Origin: Hathewaya limosa
GTDB taxonomy: Bacteria; Bacillota; Clostridia; Clostridiales; Clostridiaceae
NCBI RefSeq assembly: GCF_030815255.1
Contig: NZ_JAUSWN010000005.1
Span: 66,065 to 130,064 of the forward strand
Direction: 5' to 3'
DNA: 64,000 nt
This document shows positions 8,575 to 17,485 of this stretch, piece by piece. The notes beneath the pieces are model-generated. The model had not been told where the DNA came from. It saw only the letters and a list, made by a program, of their open reading frames with translations, and did not search any database. The number at the start of each line of letters is the position of its first letter. The stretch's first letter is position 1. The translations under genes and the position numbers were made by a program.

Positions 8575-8625
8575 TTGAGAAAATTTATAATTTTATGTCT
8601 TATATTGTGGGTAATGATGGTATAA
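8575..8625 (+). pseudogene. Possible 5' scrap of the next transfer gene, cut off by cargo
   Basis: TTG 8575 lies 7 bp after GGGGGAAG and would encode MRKFIILCLILWVMMV before a stop. That is the start of a signal peptide or membrane protein with nothing behind it. The next transfer gene only resumes at 13617. I read it as the beginning of a gene truncated when the ABC-3C-like operon arrived; it could also be a chance frame. Confidence 0.35.
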
Positions 8626-8698
8626 TTAGAAGTAGGTTGTGTCTATAATAGGAAGTTCAGATACATGTTTGTTAGAAAAATAAATAGTTTTTTATCAT

Positions 8699-8742
8699 AC
8701 TTTATAAATTATTTAGTAGTTATTAAACGTAATTTATAAAGT
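8699..8742. promoter_or_regulatory. 13-bp perfect inverted repeat upstream of the ABC-3C-like operon
   Basis: ACTTTATAAATTA (8699-8711) and TAATTTATAAAGT (8730-8742) are perfect inverted copies 18 bp apart, in the 190-bp leader before the first gene. No T-run follows, so it is not a terminator. It could be an operator or an RNA hairpin in the leader. Confidence 0.5.
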
Positions 8743-8812
8743 TGTTAAATTCATTTAAGTATCAATATATTAGTAAGAGGTTAAGTTGAAACATATGAAA
8801 AGGAGGATAATT

Positions 8813-10321
8813 ATGTTTTATCATAAATTTGAAGCTATATCTTCATGGTATGGATACGAATATCAAGGTGTACTTGCCATATACTATACATTAAAGAAAA
8901 TAAATAAATTAATAAACAAAAAAATGGACATATATAAAATAAAAGATAAAGTAAGTGGGTACAGCGTAGAATTAGAGTATATGGAAGATTTTTCGATAAA
9001 GTTTAATAAACAGTATGAATCATTCCATCAAGTAAAGAGTGGAACAAGCAAATTAAAGAAAGATGATGTAATGGATACATATATGAAGTTACTAGAATTT
9101 GACTTTCAAAAACAAAAAGATATAAAAGGATATTTCCATGTAAATGTAAAGAACAAATTAGCACCTATTAAAAATGAACTAATTAATTGTATAAAGAAAG
9201 ACCTATTAGAGCTTAAGGATAAGTTAGGGGATTTAAAAAGAAAAGATAGTATAGATTTTAGAAGTAGTAAAAAAGGAGGTTCTATACAAATACTCAAAGA
9301 TTATATGAATGATGTTAAATGTGATAAAAATGATATAGACAAACGAAATAAATGTATTGATGAGTTAATATGTAACTTAGATGAAATAATAAATCATTAT
9401 TTTAGCAGCGAGAATAAATATAAATCTATTATTAATCAATTAGTTGAATATGAAGAAACATTTGAAAATATAGATGATATAGAGAGGCAAATATATAGTG
9501 AGATAAATAAGTTACACAAATCAACTATAGATCATGAATTTAAAACGAATAATAAATCATATCAGGAAAAGGAATTATGTAGATTAGGTTGTTTAATAAA
9601 CAAACATATTGATGATAGGCATAGTGGAGTTAAAGTTAGAGAAATTTTATTTAAAGATTTTATAGACATTTTTGATGAAGATTTAAACAACTGGGGTGTA
9701 AATATTGAATATTATGATTATATGTATAGAAAACAGCTATATAAATATTTTAATGAATATAAAATTGAAAAAGAAGAGAATAATGAATGTGAAAATTGTA
9801 ATGAAAAATGCTATTTAGAAAAACAATCCTTATTTATAAGTAAGTTATCTCAAAAACATTTTAAAATATTTTTAGATAACATACATATTGGAAAACGTGA
9901 TAACTTTTTTTCTTTCCCATCATATGACGAAATTAGAAAAACAATTTTTGAAAGCATGTGTGAAAATCATAAAATCGGAAAAGAAGAAAAATTGAATATA
10001 GGAATAGTGAAGGATAATAGTAGCTACTGGGTAATTGCTAATCTTGATAATAAAAATCGCACATTTATGAGAAAGTTATTTGACAATGATAATAACAATA
10101 TAAATATATTAAGAGATGCAGATATACTTATAACGGATGATATTTCTATAAAAGAATTAAATGCTGCGAGACAACAATATATGCATATTCCTGAAGATGA
10201 ATTAAAGCGAGTAATAGATATAGATGGTACGGGTAAAGAGAATAAAACAAATAATAATTATACTCAAATAAGAGTTAAGTCTGTAGTTAAATTAAAGGAG
10301 GTTAAGGAGGAGTTGTTATGA
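8813..10321 (+). CDS. ABC-3C-like effector with N-terminal DUF4297-like nuclease fold
   Basis: I start this at ATG 8813, eight bases after AAGGAGG; TTG 8786 lacks an RBS. The 502-residue protein opens with WYGYEYQGVLAIYYTLKKIN, then VELEYMEDFSIKF (E58-D59) and SFHQVKSG (Q73-V74-K75). This is the G-YQ / E-ED / QVK pattern of DUF4297/Cap4-type PD-(D/E)xK nucleases. The middle is helical. The C-terminal part has a cysteine cluster (CENCNEKC) and a domain ending in ITDDISIKELNAARQQYMHI. In ABC-3C conflict systems the N-terminal domain is the toxic effector and the C-terminal domain links it to the other components. It overlaps the next gene by ATGA. Confidence 0.72.
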   Translation: MFYHKFEAISSWYGYEYQGVLAIYYTLKKINKLINKKMDIYKIKDKVSGYSVELEYMEDFSIKFNKQYESFHQVKSGTSKLKKDDVMDTYMKLLEFDFQKQKDIKGYFHVNVKNKLAPIKNELINCIKKDLLELKDKLGDLKRKDSIDFRSSKKGGSIQILKDYMNDVKCDKNDIDKRNKCIDELICNLDEIINHYFSSENKYKSIINQLVEYEETFENIDDIERQIYSEINKLHKSTIDHEFKTNNKSYQEKELCRLGCLINKHIDDRHSGVKVREILFKDFIDIFDEDLNNWGVNIEYYDYMYRKQLYKYFNEYKIEKEENNECENCNEKCYLEKQSLFISKLSQKHFKIFLDNIHIGKRDNFFSFPSYDEIRKTIFESMCENHKIGKEEKLNIGIVKDNSSYWVIANLDNKNRTFMRKLFDNDNNNINILRDADILITDDISIKELNAARQQYMHIPEDELKRVIDIDGTGKENKTNNNYTQIRVKSVVKLKEVKEELL

Positions 10322-11115
10322 ATAAAATTATATCAAAAATATTTAAAGAAAAGGGATATTCCACTAAAGAAGCATTCCAAGATATAGGGGAAAAGGGGTT
10401 CATAGGAAGTTGTATTACTGGAAAAAATGATTATTATTTTGTTATAGAAGTGACATCAGATAATTTAAGTAATAATAGAGTTGAGGATGTTATAGAAAAA
10501 ATAATAGATAATTATTGGAATGATAATATTCTTAAAGAATATGGCGTTAATAGTGACTATAAGAAGAATACATCTTTAATAATTTTATTAAAACTTAATG
10601 ACAAGAAAGATGAGTTAGGATTAAGCAATAATATATATGATATTGAGGAATCACCATTTTATTTTAAAAGATATGTTATAACTTATACCAACGAAGAAAA
10701 AGAAATACTTAATAAAGTTCAAGTTAGTGATTATAAAAAAATTATTTCTGATGGAAGTATATTTAAAAAGTATAAAATAGGAAGTGGATATGAAGATGGA
10801 ATGGAGTATGTTTGCAAATGTGATAATTCCAAAACATTATTGTATGGAATAGTAGCAAAGTGCTACATAAAAATTCCGTTTATGGACTATAAATACGAAA
10901 ATGAAAAAGAAATACCATTATTAGATAAATTACTTGAAGATAAATTCAATGAAAATGAAAAAAAAATTATATCGAATGTTGTTAATGGATTAAGTTGTGA
11001 AGATGTTAAGTATGATAAACTTATTGAATACATAGATGATCCTTCTGAATCAGAACTAGATGAAATTTATAAAAATATTATGAAAGAATTAAATGATGAA
11101 TATAAATTACTATAA
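10318..11115 (+). CDS. Putative middle component of the ABC-3C-like system
   Basis: This is a 265-residue soluble protein whose ATG overlaps the previous stop (ATGA), with the following gene starting 15 bp downstream; the tight coupling implies fixed stoichiometry. I do not recognise a catalytic motif. The N-terminal half looks alpha/beta (FIGSCITGKNDYYFVIEVTS, then SLIILLKLND). The C-terminal half is acidic and helical (DDPSESELDEIYKNIMKEL). ABC-3C operons encode a small uncharacterised 'middle component' between effector and ATPase, and this gene occupies that place. The assignment is by position and size only. Confidence 0.5.
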   Translation: MNKIISKIFKEKGYSTKEAFQDIGEKGFIGSCITGKNDYYFVIEVTSDNLSNNRVEDVIEKIIDNYWNDNILKEYGVNSDYKKNTSLIILLKLNDKKDELGLSNNIYDIEESPFYFKRYVITYTNEEKEILNKVQVSDYKKIISDGSIFKKYKIGSGYEDGMEYVCKCDNSKTLLYGIVAKCYIKIPFMDYKYENEKEIPLLDKLLEDKFNENEKKIISNVVNGLSCEDVKYDKLIEYIDDPSESELDEIYKNIMKELNDEYKLL

Positions 11116-11129
11116 TGGAGGATTTACTT

Positions 11130-13502
11130 ATGGAATATTATATTAGTAAAATATATTTAAAAAACTTTAAATGTATTGGAACTGAAAATGGAATAATAAT
11201 AGATTTTAATATTGACAATGGATTAATTGCATTAAGTGGACCAAATGGATTTGGTAAAACTACTATTTTTGATGCTATTCAAATATCATTTTGTGATGAT
11301 ATTGATAGAATAAAATGCATAAATGCAAAGAATAAAAATATAAAAGATAATATATATATCTATAAGAATAGAGAATTAGCTATAGTTGGATTAGAATTAA
11401 GGAATAAAGAAGATAAAAATATTATAACACTAGTTAAAACAATAAGAAAAAGTGAAAGTAATAATGAGACTAATAGGAAAGAAAGTATAGAAAGTTATTA
11501 TAGTAATGAAGGTATCAATATAGATAAAATCAATAAAAAGGTATACGGACAAAAAATAGATAACTTATCAAAATTTCTAGAAGAAAAATTAGGATTAAAT
11601 AACAATTATTATAATTCGTTTTACTATATTAGTCAAGAGAGTGAATCTAATTGTTTGAAACAGGGGTTAAACTGTAGAAAGGATATCTTTAATGCTTTAA
11701 TGAAGATTGAAACACAAGTTAATGTTGAAAATCGAATTAGTGATATTTTAAATGAAAAAAAGTCAATGAACATAAAAATGGAAATAAAGAATAGAAAATT
11801 AGAATTAAAAAATAAAATAAAATCTTTGAATTTTAAAGGAAAAGAAAAAATTGAACATGAAGATTATATTATGGTTTTCAATGAAGATGATGGTGTAGAA
11901 TGGGATAGTATAGAATTTAGCATAAAAGATAAGGAACCAATTACAGAAATTGAAAATATAGTAGAATTAATAAAAAATTATGAAGTATATAAAATTAGAA
12001 ATAATAATAAATTAGTAAGCAAATATTCTAATGAAATCATTTTAAACAAAATTATTGATGTAGTAACATATACAGATTATGATAGTATGGTTGATTTAGA
12101 AAAGAATATTAGAAAAAAAATCGAGGATTTAAGAACATATAAAAAAATATATGATTCAAAAGAAAAAATTCAAAAATATAAATTTGACAAAGAAGATATT
12201 GGTGAAACTATAACATATTTAAATAATCAATTAAAATTAGAGTTAGAAATAGAAGAAATAAAAAGACAAATTAAAAATGTTGTTTTAGAAAATGAAAGAT
12301 TGAGCAATAATAAAAATAACTTAAAAAAATTAAAAGAAAACATTAAGGAACTTAATACAATATTTTTGAACTCAACTAAGGAAGAAGAACAAAACGTTTG
12401 TCCATTTTGTAAAACTAACTTCAATAATTCTAAGGAATTACAATCTAAAATTAAAAAAAATATAGAGGAATTGGAAAAGCAAATACCTGTTAAAAATAAA
12501 GATGATGAGGAAAATCTGAAAAAAATTTTTGAAAATATAACTGAAAAAGCTGAAGAATATTTGAAAGAAAATAAAATAAATATAGAGGTAAATGATATAG
12601 ATAATGTTATACAAAAATTATTACAATATAATACAGAACAAAACATTAAGGATGTTATTAAATGGTTTATAGATAACAAAATGTTAAAAAAAATAGTAAG
12701 TAAATGTAAACAAAATCAAATTGATGAATTGAAGAAGATTATACAAGAAAAAATGATAGAAGAACCACAAGAATATACTGAAGAACAGTATATCAATGAT
12801 ATAGGACTATGTGAAAAATATAAAAATAAATTAGAATTTAATTCGGAGTTTTTGGAAAAATTAAACAAAAAAGCAAGATACTTTAAATGTAAATTATATG
12901 AATTAGATTGTAAGACTAATATTGAAATCAATAATGATTTAAAGACATTATTTAAATTGAGTGAATTACAGTCTAAATTAGAAGAAATAAAAAAAGGGTA
13001 TACTAGAATAATTAAAAATTTTAAAAAACAGATTATCAAAAATATAGAAATCCCCTTATATATATATACTGGTAAAATAATTCAGACATATCAGGGTGGA
13101 TTGGGTGTTTTTATAAAAGAAGATACTAATACTGATAATATAGTTTTTACACCAAATCCAAATGAGACAGAACATGACATAGTAAATACATTTAGTTCTG
13201 GACAATTAGCTGCTTTTTCAATAGCGTTTTTACTTGTTGTAAATCAATTATATCTTATTAAACAAAAAGATAAATGTATACTTAAAACGATATTGATTGA
13301 TGATCCAGTTCAAACAATGGATGATGTAAATATAGCTTCATTAGTTGAAATTTTACGTAATCAGTTTTCTAATTATCAAATTATAATGTCTACTCACGAA
13401 AGTGATAAGGTTAACTATATAAGATATAAATTTGAGAAATTTGGAATAAAAACAATGGAATATAATGTGAAAAAGAATTTTTTTAGTGATATAAAACTAT
13501 GA
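11130..13502 (+). CDS. Rad50/SMC-like ABC ATPase with zinc-hook-like CxxC
   Basis: I start this at ATG 11130, eight bases after GGAGG, giving 790 residues. It begins with the Rad50-like strand ISKIYLKNFKCIG and Walker A GPNGFGKTT (residues 37-45). Long coiled coils flank CPFCKTNF (C424 and C427), which resembles the Rad50 zinc hook. The signature motif is FSSGQLAAF (688-696), Walker B is TILIDDPVQ with D724-D725, and the H-loop is STHESD (H756). Such ATPases sense or process DNA ends. Next to a nuclease-fold effector and a middle component, it fits the ATPase of an ABC-3C-like defence system. The next transfer gene starts 114 bp later. Confidence 0.85.
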   Translation: MEYYISKIYLKNFKCIGTENGIIIDFNIDNGLIALSGPNGFGKTTIFDAIQISFCDDIDRIKCINAKNKNIKDNIYIYKNRELAIVGLELRNKEDKNIITLVKTIRKSESNNETNRKESIESYYSNEGINIDKINKKVYGQKIDNLSKFLEEKLGLNNNYYNSFYYISQESESNCLKQGLNCRKDIFNALMKIETQVNVENRISDILNEKKSMNIKMEIKNRKLELKNKIKSLNFKGKEKIEHEDYIMVFNEDDGVEWDSIEFSIKDKEPITEIENIVELIKNYEVYKIRNNNKLVSKYSNEIILNKIIDVVTYTDYDSMVDLEKNIRKKIEDLRTYKKIYDSKEKIQKYKFDKEDIGETITYLNNQLKLELEIEEIKRQIKNVVLENERLSNNKNNLKKLKENIKELNTIFLNSTKEEEQNVCPFCKTNFNNSKELQSKIKKNIEELEKQIPVKNKDDEENLKKIFENITEKAEEYLKENKINIEVNDIDNVIQKLLQYNTEQNIKDVIKWFIDNKMLKKIVSKCKQNQIDELKKIIQEKMIEEPQEYTEEQYINDIGLCEKYKNKLEFNSEFLEKLNKKARYFKCKLYELDCKTNIEINNDLKTLFKLSELQSKLEEIKKGYTRIIKNFKKQIIKNIEIPLYIYTGKIIQTYQGGLGVFIKEDTNTDNIVFTPNPNETEHDIVNTFSSGQLAAFSIAFLLVVNQLYLIKQKDKCILKTILIDDPVQTMDDVNIASLVEILRNQFSNYQIIMSTHESDKVNYIRYKFEKFGIKTMEYNVKKNFFSDIKL

Positions 13503-13554
13503 TTTTAAATATGTTTTAACTTCCCATTATCCATATAATGTAACATTTGTACAA

Positions 13555-13586
13555 GCATCTGCCCAAAAACCAGATGCCATTTTTTT
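13555..13586 (+). terminator. Terminator after the ABC-3C-like operon
   Basis: GCATCTG (13555-13561) pairs with CAGATGC (13571-13577), followed by CATTTTTTT. It separates the cargo operon from the resumed transfer operon. Confidence 0.85.
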
Positions 13587-13616
13587 ACGCAAAATAAAAT
13601 AAGGGGGCACGATACC

Positions 13617-14450
13617 ATGGCATTAGATCCAAAATCAGCAGCCACCATTGCTAAAATAGCAATCCAAGCTACAAAAGATGATGAAACTAGAAACAGAATA
13701 ATTTTTATTTCGATGGCACCGATTATTTCGGTGCTTTTAATTTTGGCTTTTATAGTTTATATCCTCACTAACCCTATTGAAATGTTAAGTGGCATTTTTC
13801 TTGGAAATGAGTTAAATCAAGTAAAAAACCTTAGAAGTCAATATGGATATGAACAGCTGATAAATCCAAATGACAACAGTTATTTAGAAAGTAGTGGTTT
13901 GGATTTTTCAGGGATATCCTTCAAAGATAGTTCTACAGAAGTAGTTTATTATAATCAAGCTGATGCAAGATGGAAAGACAAGTCTTATGGGAAAACTGGA
14001 ACTATAGGAAGAAGTGCATGTGGGCCAACTTCACTTTCTATAGTAGTTTCAAGTTTTACAAACAAGAAAGTAGATCCAGTTCAAATGAGTAAATGGGCTT
14101 ATGAAAATGGGTATTATTGCGAAGGTGTAGGATCTTATCATACATTAATACCTTATGGAGCAAAACACTTTGGACTTAAAGTAGAAGGATGTACAGCAAA
14201 TGAGCCACAAAGGATAGTTGATGCGCTTTCTAAAGGAAAACTTATAATTGCAATTATGTCAAAAGGGCATTTTACAAGGTGTGGGCATTTTATTGTACTT
14301 AGAGGGGTAACTGTAGATAAAAAAATTTTAGTAGCAGATCCTGTAAGCAGGAGAAGAAGTGAAGAGAAATGGGACTTATCAATTATCTTAAATGAAGCAA
14401 ATAAAGGAGCAGATGCAGGAGGCCCATTTTGGATTATTAGTAAAACATAA
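13617..14450 (+). CDS. Membrane-anchored C39-type cysteine peptidase of the transfer operon
   Basis: This 277-residue protein starts at ATG 13617 with RBS AAGGGGGCA. The short cytoplasmic N-terminus (PKSAATIAKIAIQATKDDET) leads into a membrane helix near residues 30-55. The extracellular domain is a C39-like papain fold: YYNQADARWKDKSYG, catalytic Cys in GRSACGPTSLSIVV, His in RCGHFIVLRG and Asp in LVADPVSR. In gram-positive conjugation systems the cell-wall enzyme next to VirB4 opens a local path for the channel. Whether this one cuts peptidoglycan or a protein is unknown. The next gene starts 21 bp later. Confidence 0.8.
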   Translation: MALDPKSAATIAKIAIQATKDDETRNRIIFISMAPIISVLLILAFIVYILTNPIEMLSGIFLGNELNQVKNLRSQYGYEQLINPNDNSYLESSGLDFSGISFKDSSTEVVYYNQADARWKDKSYGKTGTIGRSACGPTSLSIVVSSFTNKKVDPVQMSKWAYENGYYCEGVGSYHTLIPYGAKHFGLKVEGCTANEPQRIVDALSKGKLIIAIMSKGHFTRCGHFIVLRGVTVDKKILVADPVSRRRSEEKWDLSIILNEANKGADAGGPFWIISKT

Positions 14451-14471
14451 AATTATTGGAGGTAGAAGAAT

Positions 14472-14636
14472 TTGAAAAAGAAATTATTAATTGAATTATT
14501 TATATATGCAACTATTGTAATAGTAGGACTTATATTACTCTTTACTTATAAACCTAAACAAAAATCTATAGATATACCATCAGATTATAAAATTGAAAGG
14601 AGTGATAGCAGTGCTTTTGTATCTTTCAAGCAATGA
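14472..14636 (+). CDS. Small membrane protein of the transfer operon
   Basis: TTG 14472 follows TTGGAGGTAGAAGAA and gives a 54-residue protein: KKKLLIELFIYATIVIVGLI forms one membrane helix and the rest is a short polar tail. It overlaps the start of the TadZ-like gene by 26 bp. It is unnamed but has a good RBS and lies within the operon. A scaffold or channel accessory role would be a guess. Confidence 0.55.
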   Translation: MKKKLLIELFIYATIVIVGLILLFTYKPKQKSIDIPSDYKIERSDSSAFVSFKQ

Positions 14637-15627
14637 AAATATAGAGATATTTGATTTTTTATCAAAAGAAAAAGGTATGGTTATAAAGAAGCTATCAGGG
14701 GAATTCTATTTAAAAAAATTTGTAATTCATGATATGAGAAATCTCAGTCATTACGCATATTTTGTCATTGATGTAAAAGCTCTTAAGGATACCGAAAATG
14801 AAATAATTGAGGCAATAATAGCTTTTAAAACTATGTATGATTCTAGAATTATTATTTTTGCAGAAGGAATGGATAGACAGGATGAAATTATATCAAAGCT
14901 TATAGAAGAGAAGATTTATAACATTGTAATATCTAAAGAAATACCAGAGATTAAAAATGAAATTTTAAAATGTATAAGTGATGAGGGAATGATAGAGGAT
15001 GAGTGGATAGAGCAAAATGACATAAATCAATATTTAAAAGAACCCTTTAAAAATCAATATGTATTTAAGCATAAAAATATAAAAATAGCAGTTGCAGGAG
15101 TATCATCAAGAGTTGGTACAACTACAACTGCTTTTAATATAGCAAGATTTTTATTTGAGATAGGAGCTAAGGTTAGTTATACAGAAGCTAATAGCAATGA
15201 GCATTTAAAAGAAATTGCAGCATACTATGAATTTTTAAAAGTGGAGAATTATTATAAGTACAGAGGAATTGAGTATTATCCTAACAAGCAATTTCCTAAT
15301 GGATATAACTTTAATGTTTTTGATTTAGGAAACTTAAATAAAGGGAGTGCAGCAATATTTAAAAGCTGTGATATTAAAGTGTTATGTAGTGGAAGTAAAC
15401 CTTATGAGATTATAGATACTTATGAGACAACTAAATTTATTCAGGAAGATAACTATAATATTCTTTTATCTTCAATATCTAATGAAGATAACTTAAAGAT
15501 AAGAAAAAGCTTTGATAATGTTAAAGCTAATATCTATTTTGGGACATATTCTCCAAGTTTATTTGATGGAAAAAGCAATGAAAAAATATATAGAGATATA
15601 GTTAAAGATTATATTGTTGAGATATAG
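14611..15627 (+). CDS. TadZ/ParA-like protein with degenerate P-loop
   Basis: I start this at GTG 14611, eight bases after AAAGGAG, giving about 338 residues; a TTG at 14593 is possible. The N-terminal ~140 residues resemble a receiver-like alpha/beta domain (YFVIDVKALKD, RIIIFAEGMDRQDEI). The C-terminal domain begins IKIAVAGVSSRVGTTTTAFN, a ParA/MinD-type deviant Walker A in which the usual GKT lysine position reads GTT. An N-terminal receiver-like domain fused to a ParA-like ATPase is the TadZ layout, which places Tad pili at a cell location. Loss of the lysine suggests weak or no ATP hydrolysis. The next gene starts 18 bp downstream. Confidence 0.6.
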   Translation: MLLYLSSNENIEIFDFLSKEKGMVIKKLSGEFYLKKFVIHDMRNLSHYAYFVIDVKALKDTENEIIEAIIAFKTMYDSRIIIFAEGMDRQDEIISKLIEEKIYNIVISKEIPEIKNEILKCISDEGMIEDEWIEQNDINQYLKEPFKNQYVFKHKNIKIAVAGVSSRVGTTTTAFNIARFLFEIGAKVSYTEANSNEHLKEIAAYYEFLKVENYYKYRGIEYYPNKQFPNGYNFNVFDLGNLNKGSAAIFKSCDIKVLCSGSKPYEIIDTYETTKFIQEDNYNILLSSISNEDNLKIRKSFDNVKANIYFGTYSPSLFDGKSNEKIYRDIVKDYIVEI

Positions 15628-15645
15628 TTGGGGGAGGAAATTGTA

Positions 15646-16257
15646 ATGAAAAAAGGTGAGATACTTGAGAAAGTATACAAATCAAAGCTACCAAGCAGAG
15701 CAAAACAAGTAATGTTTTATCTTATAAATAGGGCTAATGCAGAAGGAACTTGCTTTCCTTCTGTAAAAACCATAGCTAGTGATTGTGGTGTGTCAGAAAG
15801 GACAATACAAAGAACTATGAAGGTTCTTATAAAAGAAGGATTCCTAATTAAGGAGGAAAGATACAGGGATAATGGTGGACAAAGTTCTAATCTTTATAAG
15901 CTGAAAATAGATTTTGAAAATGATAATGTTAAAATTAATGATAATAATAAGGATTTTGAAGAGGAAAATGCGATAGATCAGGAAGAAAATAAAACTGACA
16001 TAGAGGGTATTGAAGCAGTTAGTTTTGATTACTATAAAGAAGAAAAAAGTGATGTAGAAAATAATTTAGAGAAAGAAAACAATGACATATTAAATATAGT
16101 AATTATTACTTGTTTGAAGAAGATAAACTGTATATATAAAAATAAATTTCGTCCCATGATTTTTTATAAAGTAGGTAAAAAAATTAAGCACAGTAGAAGA
16201 ATACCAACATTAAATTTACTATGTCATAGGGTGGGGGACAATTTGTATCCTCCATGA
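15646..16257 (+). CDS. HTH_36-type helix-turn-helix protein, C-terminus possibly altered
   Basis: I start this at ATG 15646, behind GGGGGAGG. The 203-residue protein has a winged HTH in residues 10-75 (SRAKQVMFYLINRANAEGTC, then ASDCGVSERTIQRTMKVLI), as found in replication or transfer regulators of firmicute mobile elements. A long acidic, low-complexity linker follows (residues 85-150). The last ~35 residues are basic and end PTLNLLCHRVGDNLYPP, which looks like an internal linker motif of this family rather than a natural end. The gene may therefore be truncated at its junction with the following non-coding stretch. Confidence 0.6.
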   Translation: MKKGEILEKVYKSKLPSRAKQVMFYLINRANAEGTCFPSVKTIASDCGVSERTIQRTMKVLIKEGFLIKEERYRDNGGQSSNLYKLKIDFENDNVKINDNNKDFEEENAIDQEENKTDIEGIEAVSFDYYKEEKSDVENNLEKENNDILNIVIITCLKKINCIYKNKFRPMIFYKVGKKIKHSRRIPTLNLLCHRVGDNLYPP

Positions 16258-16976
16258 ACTATATAATATAAGGTTTATAAGGATATTGAAAAATAAGTAT
16301 AACTTAATATATATGATATCTTATAAATAGATAGTGAAATATAAAGTGATATGTCTAAATTTACTATAATTCTATATTAGGAGGAATTTCTGATAAGAAT
16401 TTATATATACGATGATGTTTTGTAACTTGTGCAGAACTTGAAGATATTATTTTATATTTTCAGAAACAAATAAGATAACTGAATTTTATGTAAAAATTCA
16501 ACATATTGTTGAACAATTTATAAACTTTAAAATATAGGCTATAGGTATATAAAAGACTTTCAAGAATCCATATTATAAATAAAAAGTTCATCCTCAACAG
16601 CGCAAAATCCTGGGAAAGGACTTTTCTATAAACTAAGCTATTTTAATACTTATATAAAAATGTTATAATTTTTGATAGAAAGTAAAAAAACAAAAACTTT
16701 TATATTTCAACATCAAAATGAATTTTTAGGTATACATTTTTTATCTACAAGATTTCTACATTACCTATAAGGATTTGAAACCCTTCATAAGTTATCTTAA
16801 AAACATCTTTAATTTCACCATTTTTATAATATCTACAAGGAATTGGTGTTAATATGGGATGATAAAACCTTATATTTCAATACATAAAATTATATTACTT
16901 ATGTAATTTTTGGGGTTTACATCAAAAGATCAAAATATTGAAAAATTCAACTTGATTTAAAGAGGAGGTTATTAAA
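16258..16976. other. 719-bp stretch without a recognisable gene
   Basis: I see no gene with an RBS. A 17-bp palindrome, TTCAACATATTGTTGAA, lies at 16497-16513. On the minus strand at about 16755-16865 a ~38-codon open stretch reads PILTPIPCRYYKNGEIKDVF and stops; it may be a gene remnant I cannot name. This is the junction between the transfer genes and the following regulator block. Confidence 0.6.
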
Positions 16977-17354
16977 TTGACCGATAATTTAAGAAAAGAA
17001 ATAAAATCGAAAATTCAAAATGGTGAGTTCAATTGTGAAAAAGAACTTACATTATCAATAATTAGTGGAAAATGGAAGGTTGTAATATTATGGCATTTAG
17101 GACATGAAGGAAAACATAGATTTAGTGAATTACAAAAACTTTTTGCTAAGATATCTCACAGAATGTTGAGCAATCAATTGAGAGAATTAGAGGAAGACGG
17201 AATAGTTTATAGAAAAGTTTTTCCACAAGTTCCACCAAAAGTAGAATATTCTCTAACAGAACTTGGAATGACTTTAATACCAATTGTGGATATGCTTTAT
17301 GAATGGGGTAAAAAAAGAATGGATGAGATAAAAAAGGAAATTGAAGATATATAA
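16977..17354 (+). CDS. HxlR-family winged-helix regulator
   Basis: This 125-residue protein starts at TTG 16977, six bases after GAGGAGG. It shows the full HxlR pattern: CEKELTLSIISGKWKVVILW, FSELQKLFAKISHRMLSNQL, RELEEDGIVYRKVFPQVPPK and VEYSLTELG. The single cysteine near residue 17 sits where redox- or electrophile-sensing HxlR proteins carry theirs. These proteins usually control a neighbouring oxidoreductase or detoxification gene. The likely targets are the DJ-1/PfpI and monooxygenase genes at 18393-19280, from which it is now separated by a decayed transposase gene. Confidence 0.9.
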   Translation: MTDNLRKEIKSKIQNGEFNCEKELTLSIISGKWKVVILWHLGHEGKHRFSELQKLFAKISHRMLSNQLRELEEDGIVYRKVFPQVPPKVEYSLTELGMTLIPIVDMLYEWGKKRMDEIKKEIEDI

Positions 17355-17485
17355 ATTTCAATCTAGAAAAGCTGTAATGGAATTAACTTTATTTGGGACA
17401 GTAGATATATTTGTGTAAACTAAAATTTATCTATTCTCTCATTTATTTTTCATAATGTATAATTAATTCTTGTTTTTTCTTAAAA

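Noticed and set aside
16755..16865. Minus-strand open stretch PILTPIPCRYYKNGEIKDVF
   Set aside because: About 38 codons with no start or RBS; no family recognised, so not called as a gene remnant with confidence.
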